Position numbers and translations under genes: made by a program. From assembly GCA_020047885.1 (NCBI GenBank), contig JAIFNF010000300.1:1-7394 (forward strand): a DNA stretch of 7,394 bases, written 5' to 3'. The notes beneath the pieces are model-generated. The model was given only the letters and a program-made list of their open reading frames with translations, did not search any database and had not been told where the DNA came from. Positions 7,314 through 7,394 of the stretch are shown in pieces; positions within the stretch are counted from its first letter, which is position 1; each line of letters begins with the position of its first letter. This stretch comes from Gammaproteobacteria bacterium (GTDB lineage: Bacteria; Pseudomonadota; Gammaproteobacteria; Competibacterales; Competibacteraceae).

Positions 7314-7394
7314 ATGCCCGAAATGCAGATCACCGGTGATGACGACCGGTCAACGGATTTTGACTCGCCGTGGAAAGAGGCGATTGGGGCGTAT
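7314..7394 (+). CDS. Partial Rpn/PD-(D/E)XK-type protein (DUF4351/'cytosolic protein'-like), 5' end only
   Basis: An open frame from ATG at 7314 to the window edge gives 27 residues, beginning MPEMQITGDDDRSTDFDSPW and continuing KEAIGAY. The acidic lead followed by DSPWKEAIxxY is the opening I associate with a large family of bacterial proteins annotated as Rpn-family recombination-promoting nuclease/putative transposase, DUF4351 or cytosolic protein, where the next residues are usually FPEFMAFFFP. That family often spreads in many copies per genome and carries a PD-(D/E)XK nuclease-like fold. It is divergently oriented and not obviously part of the minus-strand operon. The catalytic part lies outside the window, so the call rests on about ten residues. 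Confidence 0.6.
   Translation, partial: MPEMQITGDDDRSTDFDSPWKEAIGAY

Overview
The window holds one two-gene operon on the minus strand, the first 27 codons of a third gene on the plus strand, and a short repeat-rich stretch at the left edge. Moderately high GC, coding style, good Shine-Dalgarno sites and a G-run/C-run intergenic repeat suggest a proteobacterium. A gammaproteobacterium of the Competibacter/Thiotrichales kind is a guess from style, not a demonstrated assignment.

Layout, left to right. Positions 1-110 carry a 19-bp near-perfect direct repeat (1-19 and 92-110) bracketing a 12-bp hairpin and a four-tract G-run. Positions 92-2677 (minus) encode an 861-residue protein. It combines a SAM-dependent methyltransferase of the type annotated as 'DNA phosphorothioation-associated putative methyltransferase' with an ancient internal duplication flanking the methyltransferase core and a C-terminal domain that looks like a Hedgehog/DD-peptidase fold (peptidase M15_3-like). 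Positions 2674-7158 (minus) encode a 1494-residue P-loop ATPase resembling the BrxC/PglY class of phage-defence ATPases. Positions 7159-7313 are a divergent intergenic region. Position 7314 to the right edge starts a plus-strand gene whose N-terminus resembles Rpn/PD-(D/E)XK-type proteins often labelled DUF4351 or 'cytosolic protein'.

The ATPase is transcribed first and its stop codon overlaps the methyltransferase start (ATGA, 4 nt), so the two are almost certainly translationally coupled and probably act together. A giant BrxC/PglY-like ATPase next to a phosphorothioation-associated methyltransferase points to a DNA modification or phage-defence system. No dnd, ssp, pglZ or nuclease gene lies inside the window, so its identity as Dnd-linked, BREX-like or something separate cannot be settled here. 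The most unusual element is the methyltransferase fused to an M15-like domain that keeps a plausible H/D/H zinc triad.
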